Shown here in pieces: positions 45,669 through 56,653 of a stretch of DNA of 64,000 bases. Made by a program: the position numbers and the translations under genes. The stretch is from positions 51,615,486 through 51,679,485 of the forward strand of contig CM042040.1 of assembly GCA_023525975.1 (NCBI GenBank), written 5' to 3'. The notes under the pieces were generated by a model that made no database searches, was not told the DNA's origin, and saw only the letters and a list, made by a program, of their open reading frames with translations. How positions within the stretch are numbered: position 1 is the stretch's first letter; each line of letters starts with the position of its first letter. Source of the stretch: Smallanthus sonchifolius (taxonomy: Eukaryota > Streptophyta > Magnoliopsida > Asterales > Asteraceae).

Positions 45669-46353
45669 ATATATATATATATAGACCCATTCTTCTAAGA
45701 ACCAATTAAAAGTTAAGAACCGTGAAAACCATTCATAAACTCTCAATTATCAATGTCGGCCATCAATCACAAATTTTTTTTCTTTTTTTCTTTTCCTCAT
45801 ATGTATCCCCTTATTTTAAGACATTTTTAAATAATAATCCTCAACTTTCTAAAAGCTCAAATATACATCCACTAAAAAAATATTTTGTTTTTGTGTTTTA
45901 TATTTTTACTTTGCGTCCCGTTATAAATTTTGTTTTACTCATTTATAATTGTCTACCACAACTCCTCCTGAAGTTTGCAAAATGTCAAAATTATGTGTTT
46001 TTCCACCGCACGCCACATGTCACCTATCTGTTGGTCCATAACTTATTTTGGGTTTTTTCGTTTGTGTTTTTATATTTCTTTTTTAATGTGCTAACCAAGT
46101 CGTAGTAACTTCATACATTTTTTTATTTACTTAATAACGTTTTTTTGCGCATAGTCACGTTAGTCACTGCCTCAACTGTATAAGATCCGATTCCCGCCGT
46201 AGAGTGCGGCGTGCTAAAGTCACCAATAACGACGTTAGTATCACAACCGTAACACGTGTGTCAAGATTCACAAACGCACTGACTTAATTATGTAGTTAAT
46301 CACGTTAATATCACCGTACGACCCCGCCGTAACGTGCAGGTCATAATTTCTAG
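45669..46353. other. TA-flanked sequence with a possible Helitron-type end
   Basis: Sequence starts after a TA run with AGACCCATTCTTCTAAG. At 46322-46353 a GC-rich CCCGCCGTAACGTGCAGG is followed by TCATAATTTCTAG, which looks like the hairpin plus CTAG end of plant Helitrons in degenerate form. No TC-type 5' end was confirmed. The 127-codon ORF at 45722 is low-complexity and not supported. Confidence 0.35.
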
Positions 46354-47146
46354 TTATATACCATAAATTAACAGATCAAGGGCTTCAAATTTTAAGGTCA
46401 TATTTGTAATTATTACATGAATAAATGACTACATAATATTAGGCGTAAGGGCATGTTTGGTATTTCCTTCCTATTTTTGAAAAACTAGAACGTGTGGCGC
46501 CATGATCAAATTACAAATGACAAATTGAGTATTCTATAAAAGATAAAAATGTTGTCTACGTTGAACAAATCGAGCAATGCATGTATTTTTTTTGAACAAA
46601 TGTTTTTTTAGCAATGCAGTTATGCAAGCGATTCCTACACCTATTTGTTGTTTTACAAAAAGTTTTGATTTTTGCTGAAAAATGTTGTATAAAATGAACA
46701 TGGTTTACACATCATTATAATTATCTCATCTACTTAAATCTAAAAAATCCATCGAAGTTAATTATCGGCAACATTCCACCAGTAATACAAATATACTCTT
46801 GTGCATTAATGCATATATTGCTAGTGTGCATCAATGCATACATTGTTAATTTGCATTAATGCATATTGACCTTCGTGTATGTGTTTATTCATCATATTAT
46901 CCATTCTTTAGTGTATACATGAAATTCGACATCAAATAAATTGTAGAAAATAAAGTTAAGTAGAATGATCATAGAACTTCAATTGACGAACTCCCAAAAT
47001 TTAAATTTAAAATGTTCATCACTTTTACATACGACATTATTTTTTCAAAAAAATTACACCATAAAAAGGAGCGTTTTTTTATCTTTAAAATGAGTATAGT
47101 GTCGTTATAAACAAAAACGGTTTTTTTTACGTTTTCCAGCTCATTG
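46354..47146. other. Non-coding AT-rich region
   Basis: No gene or clear element ends are seen. A short cluster of GCATTAATGCATAT-type motifs lies near 46800-46870. Confidence 0.4.
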
Positions 47147-47580
47147 TGTAATACAAGTTCATTGTGTAATACAAGTTCATTGTGTTATATGTATTTATCA
47201 CTGTGTTTTACGTTTTCCAGCTCATTGTGTAATTAGTCAGGTCATTGTGTAATATAATTTATTGTGTAATACAAGTTCATTGTTAATACCACGTCTGGTC
47301 ATTGTGTAATATTTGGTCATTGTGTAATACAAGTTCATTGTTTAATACAATTTCATTGTGTAATACAAGTTCATTATGTAATTAGTCAGGTGATTGTGTA
47401 ATACAAGTTCATTGTGTAATACAAGTTCATTGTGTAATACAAGTTAATTGTGTAATACAAGTTCATTGTGTAATACCACGTCTGGTCATTGTGTAATTAG
47501 TCAGGTCATTGTGTAATACAAGTTCATTGTGTAATACAACTTCATTGTGTAATACAACTTCATTGTGTAATACACAATGA
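47147..47580. repeat. CATTGTGTAATACAAGTT minisatellite
   Basis: About 20 copies of an 18-19 base unit, with variants such as AATTAGTCAGGTCATTGTG, fill this interval. The unit is shared with the minisatellite at 1-480, and the sequence after it also resembles that region. Confidence 0.9.
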
Positions 47581-47598
47581 CCATTATGTCCTCCCTTT

Positions 47599-47680
47599 AA
47601 AAATAATAAAAGGACACATGTCAAGCCTAGAATCCTTCTTACCCTTCTTATTTTTAAAACCCTTTTTTACTATAACCTAA

Positions 47681-47756
<76 letters not shown>

Positions 47757-47838
47757 TTAGGTTATAGTAAAAAAGGGTTTTAAAAATAAGAAGGGTAAGA
47801 AGGATTCTAGGCTTGACATGTGTCCTTTTATTATTTTT
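47599..47838. repeat. Perfect 240-bp palindrome with (TA)n centre
   Basis: Positions 47599-47682 and 47755-47838 are exact reverse complements over 84 bases. The 72 bases between them are pure alternating TA, so the whole block is symmetric around 47718.5. The left arm is the terminal segment of the minisatellite-bearing element. Confidence 0.95.
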
Positions 47839-47844
47839 ATATAT

Positions 47845-48391
47845 AGGGGGAGGATCAAATAAGAAGTAGGTTTTCGTTAAAAAATCTAAGAAATGACCAA
47901 AACACTTAGAAACGATATCAAACGAACTCCGATTGAGCTCATTTCAGCGGCGTTGGAACCATCTCGTCGAACTCTACCATCTTAGTTTTTAGGGTTTAGC
48001 TTTTAAGGTTTAGATTTTACGTTTGAATTTTAGGTTTTAGCCTTAGGGTTTAGCTTTTATGGTTTAGATTTTATGATTTAAGTTTTTTTGGGGGGTGAGG
48101 GTAGGGGGTTTAGGATTTTACGGGTGGGTGGGGGTGGGTTTAGGTTTTTGAGGGGATGGGGTGGGGGGTTTAGGTTTTTAGGGGTGGGGTGGTGGTTTTA
48201 GGATTTTTTTTGGGTGGGCTTAGAGGGGGGTTTACGTTTTTGGGGATGCGGGTGGAGGGGGTTTAGGTTTTTGGGTCCGAATTAGAGTTTAATGAGACGG
48301 TTCCAACGCCGCTCGAATGAGCTCAATCAGAGTTCGTTTGACCCACTTCTTAGCGTTTCTTAGCGAAAAATCACTTCTTAGTGGAACCTTC

Positions 48392-48396
<5 letters not shown>
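47845..48396. mobile_element. Foldback MITE, family 1, copy b
   Basis: The inverted ends match copy a at 1106-1577 (CAAACGAACTCCGATTGAGC, GGAACCATCTCGTCGAAC on the left, complements on the right). The interior is G-rich with TTTAGGGTTTAGCTTTT and GGTTTAGGTTTTT motifs, the opposite strand orientation of copy a. TA runs flank it. Confidence 0.82.
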
Positions 48397-48429
<33 letters not shown>

Positions 48430-48851
48430 GACGTATCAAATGAAAACTTTAAGTTGTTGTAAAAACCTTTAAACTCATTCTGGACCACATATTGTTTTTC
48501 TTGGTTTTCTTTTTTATTTTTAATCAAGAAGAACATTTATGTCTTTTCCACACTCTCTCTCTCTCTCTCTTTACATACCCTCCATCTTTATCTTCAAAAT
48601 CTGATTCATCTATCTCTCTCTTTATTAAAATTCTACTCTTATCTCTCCTTGAACTACAAGAAGGAAACCAGATCTGGACCAAACAAACTGGTCGATGAAG
48701 TGTGTGTAAAAGATAAAGAAGAAAAAGAGGCTCTTTTATCTCGGAATCAAGAATACAAAACCAGATCTGATTCTTTACAGATAGGTAAGATGTTTCAGAA
48801 GTAGAACGAGACAAGCATATCACCGCCATGGCTAATCCGTAGCCGAAGATG

Positions 48852-49079
48852 TAAAAAAGCTAAATAAACACCGTTGTGGCCATGTCGTCTTCCTGTGGTA
48901 ATAATCTATCGGCTTCTACCAAAGATCTATGCACGTCTACTTCTCTCGCTCGCACACTCGTAAGTTGTAGTTTTCTGCTATGTGATTTGTTTTTTGAATT
49001 GGTTTATGATTTTTTGACCATTTTTTTAGATGACGGTGACAATAAGAACAAAAGTAAGAAGAGTAGCTCAAACCGATAG
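48852..49079 (+). pseudogene. Unidentified gene fragment with possible intron
   Basis: A possible exon (SSSCGNNLSASTKDLCTSTS, ending LARTL) is followed by the donor-like CTC|GTAAGT near 48959. A second piece after TTTTTTTAG at about 49029 reads DDGDNKNKSKKSSSNR and a stop. A CT-rich tract at 48550-48580 upstream looks like a plant 5' UTR. I do not recognise the protein. Confidence 0.35.
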
Positions 49080-49398
49080 ATTCTTATGTTTCGTATATAA
49101 ATATTATTCCTTTTTTATATTAAATGTAAGCTTCCTTGCTTTTAAACTGATAAATAGTTCATTCGAGGGGGCTTCATCCACAGGTAGCTTAACCTTGATA
49201 TTGTTTTTTTTTCTTTCTATTATTGAGATTTAAGTGAAGGAGTTCTTATTTACTATTTAATTGTATAGTTTTAATAGTGACATATTCATTTCTGGTTTAG
49301 GTGATTTTTTGGTTCAAAAAGAAAATAAACAAGAAATTTGTAAACTGAATTTACACAAGTATAAATTGAATTTACAAAAGTGTAAAATGAATTTACAC

Positions 49399-49645
49399 GG
49401 TTATGTTGCTCGCGACAATTCTGGATCGCTTTCCCCTCTCACCTTCTCTAGAAGGTATAAATTATAAGCTCTTTATGTTGTCCCACTATTTAGAATTACA
49501 TGTCCATGTTGATAGCAATTAGTGTACTTTTACAGGTCTACCGGGGAGAAAGATGTGAGTTTCAAAGTTCTTTATTGCGGAATCTATCATTCTGATCTTC
49601 ATTTTGTCAAGAATGTATGGGGATTACCAAGTACCCGGTTAGGTA
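49399..49645 (+). pseudogene. CAD: Captured fragment of cinnamyl-alcohol dehydrogenase
   Basis: The first exon piece (49399-49454) encodes GYVARDNSGSLSPLTFSRR. An 81-bp GT-AG intron (49455-49535, GTATAAA to TTTTACAG) follows. The second piece encodes STGEKDVSFKVLYCGIYHSD followed by LHFVKNVWG. This is the N-terminal catalytic-zinc region of plant CAD, an NADPH-dependent zinc alcohol dehydrogenase of monolignol synthesis. The zinc Cys in YCGI is kept, but the usual Cys after it is Tyr. Homology ends near 49640 with a frame change. The conserved intron shows it came from genomic DNA, not from mRNA. Not functional. Confidence 0.85.
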
Positions 49646-50241
49646 CACTTTCAATTTTACAATTTTATTTTCAATTTTGGAGTACAATTAAATTTATATT
49701 TGAATTGTATAAAACAAGCATGAGATTGTTGGTGTTGTAGAACTGAAATCGTTCTTATATTGAGTTGTAAATATAAAGAAGTTGGGGTTTGTGAACTTGA
49801 GGCTCTGTTTTACACTTGTTTATTTCATTTTTACATTTGTGTATTTCATTTTTACACATGTGTATTTGATTTTATATATGTATAATAGATCTTAATAAAG
49901 ATAATTACACATGTGTATTTAATGTTTTTTTTTTCTAATTTGTAAATATATTTGAGTATTTTATATAACCTTTTTAATGATTTATGTAGATATTTGCGTA
50001 TTTTGATGTAATTTTTCTTTTCTAGTTTGTAAAAAGTAAAAAGAAAAAAGTAGTTTACATGTAATTATTAATTTGTAGAAAAGAAAAAAAGTAAAATTAC
50101 CCTTATACCTCTCTATTTTATCTAAACCACAATTTTTTTTATTAAATATATTAAAAACCCGGAATTAATTATAACCACATATTAAAATAACAAAAAATAA
50201 ATGTGTGGCCACAAATGGGTTTAAGTGTTTTCACAACAATT

Positions 50242-50316
50242 ATAAGTATAACTATTGGTGTTGGGTCTGAATATGTGAGGCTGACGCTTATCAAATAAGT
50301 ATAACTATTGGTGTTG
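50242..50316. repeat. 22-bp direct repeat at the copia 5' edge
   Basis: A 22-base sequence starting ATAAGTATAACTATTGG occurs at 50242-50263 and again at 50295-50316. Both copies end in TGTTG, so the LTR could start at 50259 or 50312. Confidence 0.85.
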
Positions 50317-50695
50317 CCGAATAGATGGGTATTCGGGTTTTGTAACCGTGAAACTAGTTCACGGGTTGGGTCTTGGGCTAGGCTGTGTGAGCCAAAATTA
50401 TGTGTTATGGGCTTTATGGTATTTTTCTAGTATAAATACATATTTTCGTGAGAATTAAAAAAAGAGCTACTAGAAAAACGTTTCTGAGAGTGTTATACGT
50501 GAGGAAAAGCCGTCTATTATGTTAGCGGTTGTTTTTACTTTTCTTAGTAATTCTCTTGATCAATCCAAGTGTTTACTTTGAATCTTTGTGTCTTGATTCA
50601 CCACAATCAATAGTTTCCGCCTATTGATTGTGAGACTTGATATCGTGTCTGTGTTAGTGTGTTTATTCGAAGATCCATTCGTTTTGGGACTTACA
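50259..50695 (+). mobile_element. 5' LTR of SIRE-like Ty1/copia element
   Basis: The LTR ends CTTACA two bases before the primer site. It has TATAAATA at 50431. The left edge is TGTTG at 50259 or 50312. The matching 3' LTR lies beyond the window. Confidence 0.75.
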
Positions 50696-50697
50696 AT

Positions 50698-50710
50698 TGG
50701 TATCAGAGCC
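50698..50710 (+). other. Primer-binding site of the copia element
   Basis: TGGTATCAGAGCC is complementary to initiator tRNA-Met and follows the LTR end by two bases. Confidence 0.92.
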
Positions 50711-51352
50711 ATTGAAGTCGTTCAAGGCTCGGTTTGGATATCAATGATTCAAGAATCATTGCTTTTTGAGGTACTGTCCATTGTATTCAGTTGAGGTTTG
50801 GTACTAATCAGTTTTCTTTGTGAAGAATTGTCATAGTTTTCTGCTAAGAATCGAGTTTCTCTCGTAATTTTTGGCTATTTTGCTGCACAGAAGACAATTT
50901 TTGGGTTGAATTTGCTTGAGAAGATTCAACGTGCTCATCGGGATTTACATTGAAGTTCAAAACTTGAATTCCTTAATTGGAGGAGTTATTTTTGGAATTG
51001 AAATCAAGTCCAAGCTTGATTCACGGCTTACTTCACGGGAAGTTTACGCGTTTTAGAGTTCACGGGAATTCCACATGTTTCAGAGTTCACGGGAATTCCA
51101 CAAGTTTCAGAGTTCACGGGTTAAGGTTCTCAAGAGGAGTTGACACTTCACGGGTTGGCACTTCACGATTTGAACCTTGTTTACGGTTTGAGTTCATGGC
51201 AACTCATAGGTTCACGGCTATTAACTGGTTCAAAGTATTGAAGCAGTTCACAGCCCAGTACAATTTCACAGTAGTTTTCACGGTTTCCAACAAGTTGGGT
51301 TCATTTTTGAACTTATTTACAGGTTTGATCAAGGACCTAGTACTCTCACAAG
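50711..51352 (+). other. Copia leader
   Basis: This is untranslated sequence before gag. It includes TTCACGGGAATTCCACA-type tandem repeats at 51035-51120, which explain the 155-codon ORF seen at 50977. Confidence 0.65.
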
Positions 51353-53293
51353 ATGAATTCTCAACAAGTCACCATGAACTTAAACAGTCTGCTCGACCTA
51401 CAAATTGGTACAAGCACCAAACCTCCAAGACTGACTTGTGCTGAAGATTATGTGGATTGGAAATTTAGGTTAATGAATCATGGGTTGATTTTTGAAGCAA
51501 AGATGTAGAGAAGTATACTCAAGGGACCTCAAATCCCTATGTTTGATAAGGCTGATGGTACTAAGGCACCAAAACAGATAGAGAATTATACTGATGAAGA
51601 TTTTGATTATGTTGAAAGAGACTTGAAAGCCTTAGCATCTCTGACTATGGCCCTGTCCCCCGATATAGCCAATAATTTTAAAGAATGCACTTCTGCTAAG
51701 CAACTTTGGGAGTCGTCAGCTCAGGCCTTTGAAGGGAATGATGATTTGAAGGCTAGTCGAAAAGAAATGATTCTACAGCAGTTTAACATGTTCAATCATG
51801 TTTTAGGTGAAACACTTGAAGCACAATTGCAGAGATTCATAAAGCTAGTTTCACAGATGAGAGGTGCTCAGAATGTAATGAGTGATGGAGACCTGAACAG
51901 AAAGTTGTTGAATGGCTTACCACAAAGCTAGGATTGGAACGTTTCTCTGCTGAAACGAACCAAAGATTTGAACATGATGGACTTTTCTTTGCTGGTCATC
52001 CAGATCATAGGATTTGATAATAGAAATCAGATCATTTAAGGTAATCTTAACACAATAAACTCTGCTGGTGCACAAAGCAGCAACAGTGATTTTCTCTCTA
52101 GTGTTTCACAAGGAGGATCTGGATCTAGAGATATAAACTCTGGTGCTGCTGCTACAGCTAAGACATCTGCAACTGAGCAGCAGGCATATTCTGCTCAACA
52201 AGCTAAGCTTATTGAAGTAAATACTTCTTTGTGCACTAGTATCATGAATTGTTATGCAACCTTTGTCTCAGGTAATCTATCACCTTCAGAGGTCCTTACT
52301 GCTGAACTAAATCAAATTCATCCAGAGGATGTGGAGGAACTGGATATCTCTTGACAACTGGCTATGGCTGTCTTCAGGGCTAAAAACTTCATTAACAAGA
52401 CCAGCAAGTTTAGATGGAGTGAAGACACAGGGAAAAAGATTGGTTTTAACAAATCAAATCTTCGCTGCTACAATTGCCATGAACCAGGACACTTTGCAAG
52501 AGAATGTACTAAACCAAAGGAGCAAAGAGGAAGTGATGCTGGATCATCTTCAGGGGGAAATAATGCTGCTAACTCAAAGGCCTTGATTAGTCAACAAACC
52601 GGTGGATATGACTGGGGAGATCAAATAAAGGAGTTGAACCTGAATCATATGTTTATGGCAGACATTATTGGAGAGTCTTCTGCATGTCCATCTTCTGATA
52701 CTCCACCTGAGGTAATCGCTTCCCTATGTTCTCAATCTTGCATAGATAAAGTAGAACTTTATAGAAAACATAATGCTGATCTAATTTTTGAGATGAAAAA
52801 TTTAAAATATCATAAAAAGAAATTTCTTAAAACTGAAAAGGATTATAAAGAAGCAATAGAGGCTGGTAAAAAGGATGTTTCTTTACTCAAATCTCAACTC
52901 AGCAATACATGTTGTTTGTTTACTGATGCTAAGCAAGAAATTGTCAGATTAACTACTGATTTAGAAAAGGCAAAATCGAACTTTGCCGAGGCCAAATTCA
53001 AAGTAGATTACTTTGGACAATCTAGTAAAGTAGCTGACATACTTGAAAATCAACTTCATAAACCGGGTAATGGGAGCAAGGGCCTTGGGTATAACAATGT
53101 GCCTCCTCCTTTTAATGAAAATTATACTACTGTTCCTCCCTCTGTAGAGGAACAAGTTAAGGAATTTTTCATGTTTACTCCTGGGAGCAAATCATGTGGT
53201 GGTGATTCCCAATCATCATCTTCAACCCCTAAATGTGTGAAAAATTCTAATTCTTTTACCTCATGTGCAGAACAAATAGAAATACAGGATTAG
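51353..53293 (+). pseudogene. Copia Gag (SIRE-like)
   Basis: One frame runs from ATG at 51353 (MNSQQVTMNL) with in-frame stops near 51506, 51929, 52037 and 52352. It contains the UBN2-type gag core (LASLTMALSPDIANNFKECT, AKQLWESSAQAFEGND), a zinc knuckle CYNCHEPGHFARECTKP near 52468, and a long helical C-terminal part (ADLIFEMKNLKYHKKKF, KDVSLLKSQLS) followed by GLGYNNVPPPFNENYT. The long coiled-coil Gag tail is characteristic of SIRE/Maximus elements. Confidence 0.82.
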
Positions 53294-54355
53294 TCAAGTG
53301 AGGATGATGAAGATGATAAGTCACAAGTTTGTAGTCTTAAGTTAAAATCTAAAAACAGTGTTTTTGTTCCTTCTATTTTGAAAAACTCTAAGTCTTCTGT
53401 GTGTGATGTGATTGGTTTGAATGTTTCTAGTTCCAAAACTACTTATTCTAAAAATGCTAATATTCACAAGAATACTGTGTTTGTTAAACATTTAGCTAAT
53501 GGAAACACTGAGAAACATGTTTACCAAAGCATTACACAAAGGATCAATTCTATGCTAAATATAATCATCACCATTTGAGGTTTGAGCAGAGACATGCTCA
53601 TCAATAGTTTAAACCTAAACAGGTTTACAAGCAGGATGTGCCCTACTATCCTAACTCTGACAAGTTTGGATATGCACCGTATCTCAAGAAATAGTGTTGC
53701 TATACCTGTGGAAAGCCAGTACATCAAGCTAAACATTGTGTTCATCGTCCCTATATTCCATATTATGTTAAGAATCAGAAGGAGTCACATAGGCTGATGG
53801 GTTCTAAGCCAGTGAAGACTGTCAAGTCTGAGGCAATGAAGAATCATTCAACCTATAACAACTCTTCTGATAGAGATTGGAATATGGCCAAGCAGAACAG
53901 ACAGGCTTATTTTGAAAGGCAAAAGAACAAGAATCTCAAACAAAATGTTAATATAAAAAATAAGCCGAGTAAAGTACTTGAAAACTTTGTTCTATCTAAG
54001 CCTGTTTGGAAAGCTAAAATTGAAAGTGTCATAAGTAACAAAGTTGGATCAAAAAATGACAGGTGTTTACAAGAAGTGTCATACATTGATGCAAATGGAA
54101 TACCCAGATCTACCATGGCCTGGGTTCCAATTACTAATTAATCCCGCTCTTTGTGCAGGAACACCCAAGGAGGACTGTCAATAATGTCTGGTTTGTTGAT
54201 AGTGGATGTTTCAGGCACATCACATGGGACATGTCTCTACTACATGATGTGCAAAATTTCAATGGAGGTTATGTCTCATTTGCGGGAGGTAAAAGTGGAA
54301 AAATCAGCAAGAAAGATACTGTGATTAATGGATCTTTGAGTTTTCATGACGTGAG
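53294..54355 (+). pseudogene. Copia Gag tail and protease, interrupted by element C
   Basis: Frames change several times. A second CCHC motif (CYTCGKPVHQAKHC near 53698) and a lysine-rich stretch lead to the protease: WFVDSGCFRHITWDMSLL near 54190, with active-site DSG retained. The coding frame reaches GSLSFHDV and stops at element C at 54356. It resumes in the same frame at 63265. Confidence 0.8.
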
Positions 54356-56320
54356 TGTAACATCCCAAAAATAAAACGACAGTTGAAATGACGAAAGAAA
54401 CGAACGAGGCATGTCGGGTTGGGCCGGATGGGCCAACGGGCTGGAAGGGGAGCCTCCCCTATAAATAGCTTAGACCTCCACCCATTTCTCTCATTTACAA
54501 CTTCTAGAGAGAGAAATCGTAGAGAGAGAAAGTTAGCGGATCGACCCGAGATTTGAGAAGTGTGTTGCTCGTGAGAAGAACCTCTGGATCAGAAACTTGA
54601 TTCAGGTAACGATTTGGCCTAAATCTGTGTTTTTGTTCGTTTTTGGGTTTTTCGGGTTTTAGGTGAAAAGGTAACGTTTTCATGGATAAAACTGAAAGAT
54701 AAACATAGATTTGAGTTCCTTAATGGAAAACAAACGTATTGAATGCAAACAGGTTCGGGATCTTGACGTGATCAGACCTGAATGTGAAAGTTAAGGTTTT
54801 GCGAAGAAACAGATCGTGCTTACTTATCAAGTACGCACGGAGCAGGTCCTGCGTACTTATCAAGTACGCAGGAAGAGAGCACTGCGTACTTATCAAGTAC
54901 GCAGGAAGAGGATCCTGCGTACTTATTAAGTACACAGGAAGCAGGGTCTGCGCACTTGCATCAGGCTGATTAGGTAAAGTCGGTATGTTTAGAAGGTTAA
55001 ACCGTTAGAGTCGGGATTTGGTCTGATGTGTATTTAACTAATCAATTCAGATCGGAAGTAACGTAGTGGGACCTTTGTTTAGGGCAACCCGGACTAGCTT
55101 ATCAGGTGAGTTCTAGAATCCCTCTTTTAAATGTTTTATATAATGTTTTCGGGCTGGTGTGCATACATATGAAATGATGTTTATAAAATGATGCTTATGA
55201 AACTATGTTTACGAAATGAAATGATTTGGAATGAACGGTTTATGGAAAGAAAGTTTTATGAATGGAATGCTTACGAACGAAATGTTTATAAAGAAATGGT
55301 TTAAACTAAACGTAAAAGTTTCGAAAATGAATGAAAAGGTTTTATGAAAAGAAAAGAAAAAGGGCAAAGGTTTTAAAGAAGTCATTACAAATCTAATCTG
55401 TCGAATGAAGGGAATTGACGAATGAAGTCTGGGAATGTAATTCCCAGCCTTGTGGTAGATTATGGACAGCGAGCCATAGTTGCCATAAGAGCAACAGGTG
55501 CAGTGTCTTGGTGGCCTGCCAATGGTTTGATGTTGTACAACTGGTAGGGAGTAACGACGGTTACTCAGGGGTTATTTAAGGTTAAATTATGATCCGACGG
55601 TGTTATGGCCGTGAGCCATAGCCGTCGATGGAGGTTGTCGGTCTATGGACATGAGAGCCATAGGGGCAACTGAATGGGTAGTGTCGGTCCTCGTGTAGTT
55701 AGCCTTGGGGGCAATACAAAAAGGGAATTGACGGAATGTTGTGGCAATGATGGCGATACGTAACGGTTGTCCACGACATGTAAGGTTCCTCCGGGGACAC
55801 AGAGACGCTTAAAGAAAGATACAGACTGTAGATAGTAATGTATAACTTAAATGAATGTTAAATGTTTTAAACAAATGATCCGTTCAATGTGTTTATGATG
55901 AGCAAAAATGTTTGAAGGTTTTCAATGATGAATGAAAGACCATGTTTTCTTATACGTGATGTTAAACCCTAATGAATGTTTTGAATGATGAACCATTTCT
56001 TAAATCGAATGAAAACTAGAACTCACCAGCGTAGCTGACTTTTTAGTATGCACATTCAGGTTAAGGCAGCTATGGATGATGGACGGTGATGCTTGGCAAG
56101 CGAGAAGAGTTACCCGGTTGATCATGAAGACTGGCATCCCGTTATGATTAGATTATGATATGTTTATGTAATAGACTATGTTACGCTTCCGTTGTTAAAC
56201 AATGTAATGGTTATGTTTTATTGAAGTATTTTTCGCTGCGTTATTTGTTAATCAAGTTTAAGAACTGTTTGTGAATGAGTAAATCCAACAAGTGAGGCCT
56301 CCCGGGTTTGGGGCCTTACA
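54356..56320 (+). mobile_element. 5' LTR of element C
   Basis: It starts TGTAACATCCC and ends GGGCCTTACA. TATAAATA is at 54460-54467, with a GC-rich stretch upstream. The palindrome array lies about 360 bases downstream of the TATA box at 54814-54960. An ATGTTTATAAA-type A/T-rich tandem region lies at about 55170-55320. Confidence 0.93.
54814..54960. repeat. GTAC-core palindrome array in element C 5' LTR
   Basis: Five units of the GCGTACTTATCAAGTACGC type are spaced about 31 bases apart by CAGGAAGAGAGCA-type linkers. The last unit is shortened compared with the 3' LTR (61738-61895), where a full GCGCACTTGCTAAGTGCGC is present. Confidence 0.92.
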
Positions 56321-56323
56321 AGT

Positions 56324-56335
56324 TGGTATCAGAGC
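56324..56335 (+). other. Primer-binding site of element C
   Basis: TGGTATCAGAGC lies three bases after the LTR end and is complementary to initiator tRNA-Met. Confidence 0.95.
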
Positions 56336-56653
56336 AATAGTTTGAGAGATTCGGACACTCCCAGTGTCTGAACTTAAACTGTGAATGGGACCGAAAGCGG
56401 ATGTCAGTACCGGTAACTCGAGCCACAGCATCAGGTATGAAGGTAGTATATATTTACATATATATTATGTCTTAGAAAGGGGTAGGTAAGGACTTGTGTT
56501 CTGATGGAAATCACAAAGGTGGTCAAATAGAAATTGAAAGGTAGTGTAATGGTTAATTGCAGATGGCCAGTGTATATTAACATCTTACAGTACTTATTGA
56601 ATTTTATTTGTTAACTAGCGTGATGACATTGGATTCTTGTATTATAGAACAAA
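56336..56653 (+). other. Element C leader
   Basis: This is an untranslated leader homologous to 15017-15334 in element A. No ORF is supported. Confidence 0.7.

Larger units (their letters stand above)
48425..50240. mobile_element. Element carrying host gene fragments (Pack-type, non-autonomous)
   Basis: The left end follows (TA)n with AGGGGACGTATCAAATG, then GTTGTAAAAACCTTTAAAC and GGACCACAT. The inverted counterparts near 50190-50235 (ATGTGTGGCCACAAATGGG, TTTAAGTGTTTTCACAAC) indicate an imperfect terminal inverted repeat. The last bases of the right end are lost, probably at the copia insertion. Inside are a CAD exon pair and one unidentified spliced fragment. There is no transposase. Confidence 0.6.

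Noticed and set aside
45722..46105. 127-codon plus-strand ORF
   Set aside because: It is a Phe/Leu-rich low-complexity translation of T-rich DNA beside a TA-flanked element, with no domain or homologous copy.
50977..51444. 155-codon ORF before copia gag
   Set aside because: It is produced by TTCACGGGAATTCC-type repeats in the leader and overlaps the gag start in another frame.
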